Positions 6,822 to 7,018 of a stretch of 7,018 nt of DNA are shown piece by piece. The notes under the pieces are model-generated. The model worked only from the letters and a program-made list of their open reading frames with translations. It did no database searches and was not told the DNA's origin. Both the position numbers and the translations under genes were made by a program. This stretch comes from Microbacteriaceae bacterium (GTDB lineage: Bacteria > Actinomycetota > Actinomycetes > Actinomycetales > Microbacteriaceae). Within the stretch, counting starts at the first letter, position 1. Each line of letters begins with the position of its first letter. The stretch covers positions 1 through 7,018 of the forward strand of contig JAODLU010000324.1 in the NCBI GenBank assembly GCA_025464125.1, in the 5' to 3' direction.

Positions 6822-7018
6822 ATGACAGGCACCCCACCCTCGAGCCCCGGTATCTCCCGGCGCGGCCTTCTCGGCCTCGCCGGGGCCGGGGCCGTCGGCG
6901 TTGGGGCGGGGATCGCGGTCGATCACTTCGCCATTCCGTCGGCGCCGCAGGGCACCTCGGGTGCAGCCGCCAGCTATCCCTTTTATGGCACGCACCAGTC
7001 GGGCATCACCACTGCAGC
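6822..7018 (+). CDS. efeB: EfeB, Tat-exported DyP-type haem peroxidase (N-terminal part, cut by right window edge)
   Basis: The frame opens at ATG 6822 and runs out of the window after 65 codons. A twin-arginine signal is visible: S-R-R-G-L-L at residues 12-17, followed by a Gly/Ala-rich hydrophobic stretch to about 32, so the protein should be exported folded with its haem. YPFYGTHQSGI at 52-62 matches the conserved start of the mature EfeB/DyP domain. Catalytic residues (proximal His, GxxDG) lie beyond the edge. In EfeUOB, EfeB is the peroxidase component, proposed to oxidise Fe(II) before transport; a role in haem iron release has also been argued. It lies 22 bases after efeO with a weak TGGAAA ribosome site, presumably in the same transcript. 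Confidence 0.93.
   Translation, partial: MTGTPPSSPGISRRGLLGLAGAGAVGVGAGIAVDHFAIPSAPQGTSGAAASYPFYGTHQSGITTA

Noticed and set aside
6200..6832. 210-codon minus-strand open frame opposite efeO
   Set aside because: It is fully antisense to the conserved EfeO M75 domain with no supporting motif or ribosome site.

Overview
The window looks like a chromosomal segment of a high-GC actinobacterium, probably an order Micrococcales organism such as a Microbacteriaceae member. The lineage is inferred from the mycothiol-type deacetylase next to an actinobacterial 7Fe ferredoxin and DapC, GTG starts, ATGA/TGAGTG gene junctions, and a DtxR/IdeR-type iron box. I did not recognise a particular species.

Left edge (1-472, minus strand): the N-terminal 157 codons of a secreted protein of unknown function, with a clear signal peptide and less GC-biased codons than its neighbours. 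It is preceded by a 226-nt gap (473-698) that holds a possible leaderless promoter, a near-palindrome, a doubtful small ORF and a perfect 7-bp inverted repeat over the end of gltA.

Centre (699-4645, minus strand): a tightly packed four-gene cluster transcribed in the order mshB, fdxA, dapC, gltA. mshB and fdxA overlap by 4 nt, fdxA and dapC abut, and dapC and gltA are 9 nt apart, so this reads as one operon. The products are a mycothiol-pathway (PIG-L/LmbE) deacetylase carrying an extra four-helix membrane domain, a 7Fe ferredoxin, the succinyl-DAP aminotransferase of lysine/peptidoglycan synthesis, and citrate synthase. The mshB-fdxA-dapC neighbourhood is conserved in actinobacteria. The mshB gene appears fused to what is a separate small membrane protein in some relatives.

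Right part (4728-7018, plus strand): efeU-efeO-efeB, an EfeUOB ferrous iron uptake system (FTR1-type permease, cupredoxin plus M75 lipoprotein, Tat-exported DyP-type peroxidase). efeB is cut by the window edge. The 82-nt divergent gap between mshB and efeU contains a 19-bp site that I count as 16/19 to the DtxR/IdeR consensus, plus an extra half-site. This predicts iron-dependent repression of efeUOB and perhaps an effect on mshB.

Most of the window is recognisable metabolism and transport. I see no mobile element, CRISPR array, tRNA or rRNA, and no convincing unknown multigene system. The points most worth a second look are the MshB-membrane fusion, the iron box between the divergent operons, the possible leaderless promoters, and the unknown secreted protein with its palindromic upstream region.
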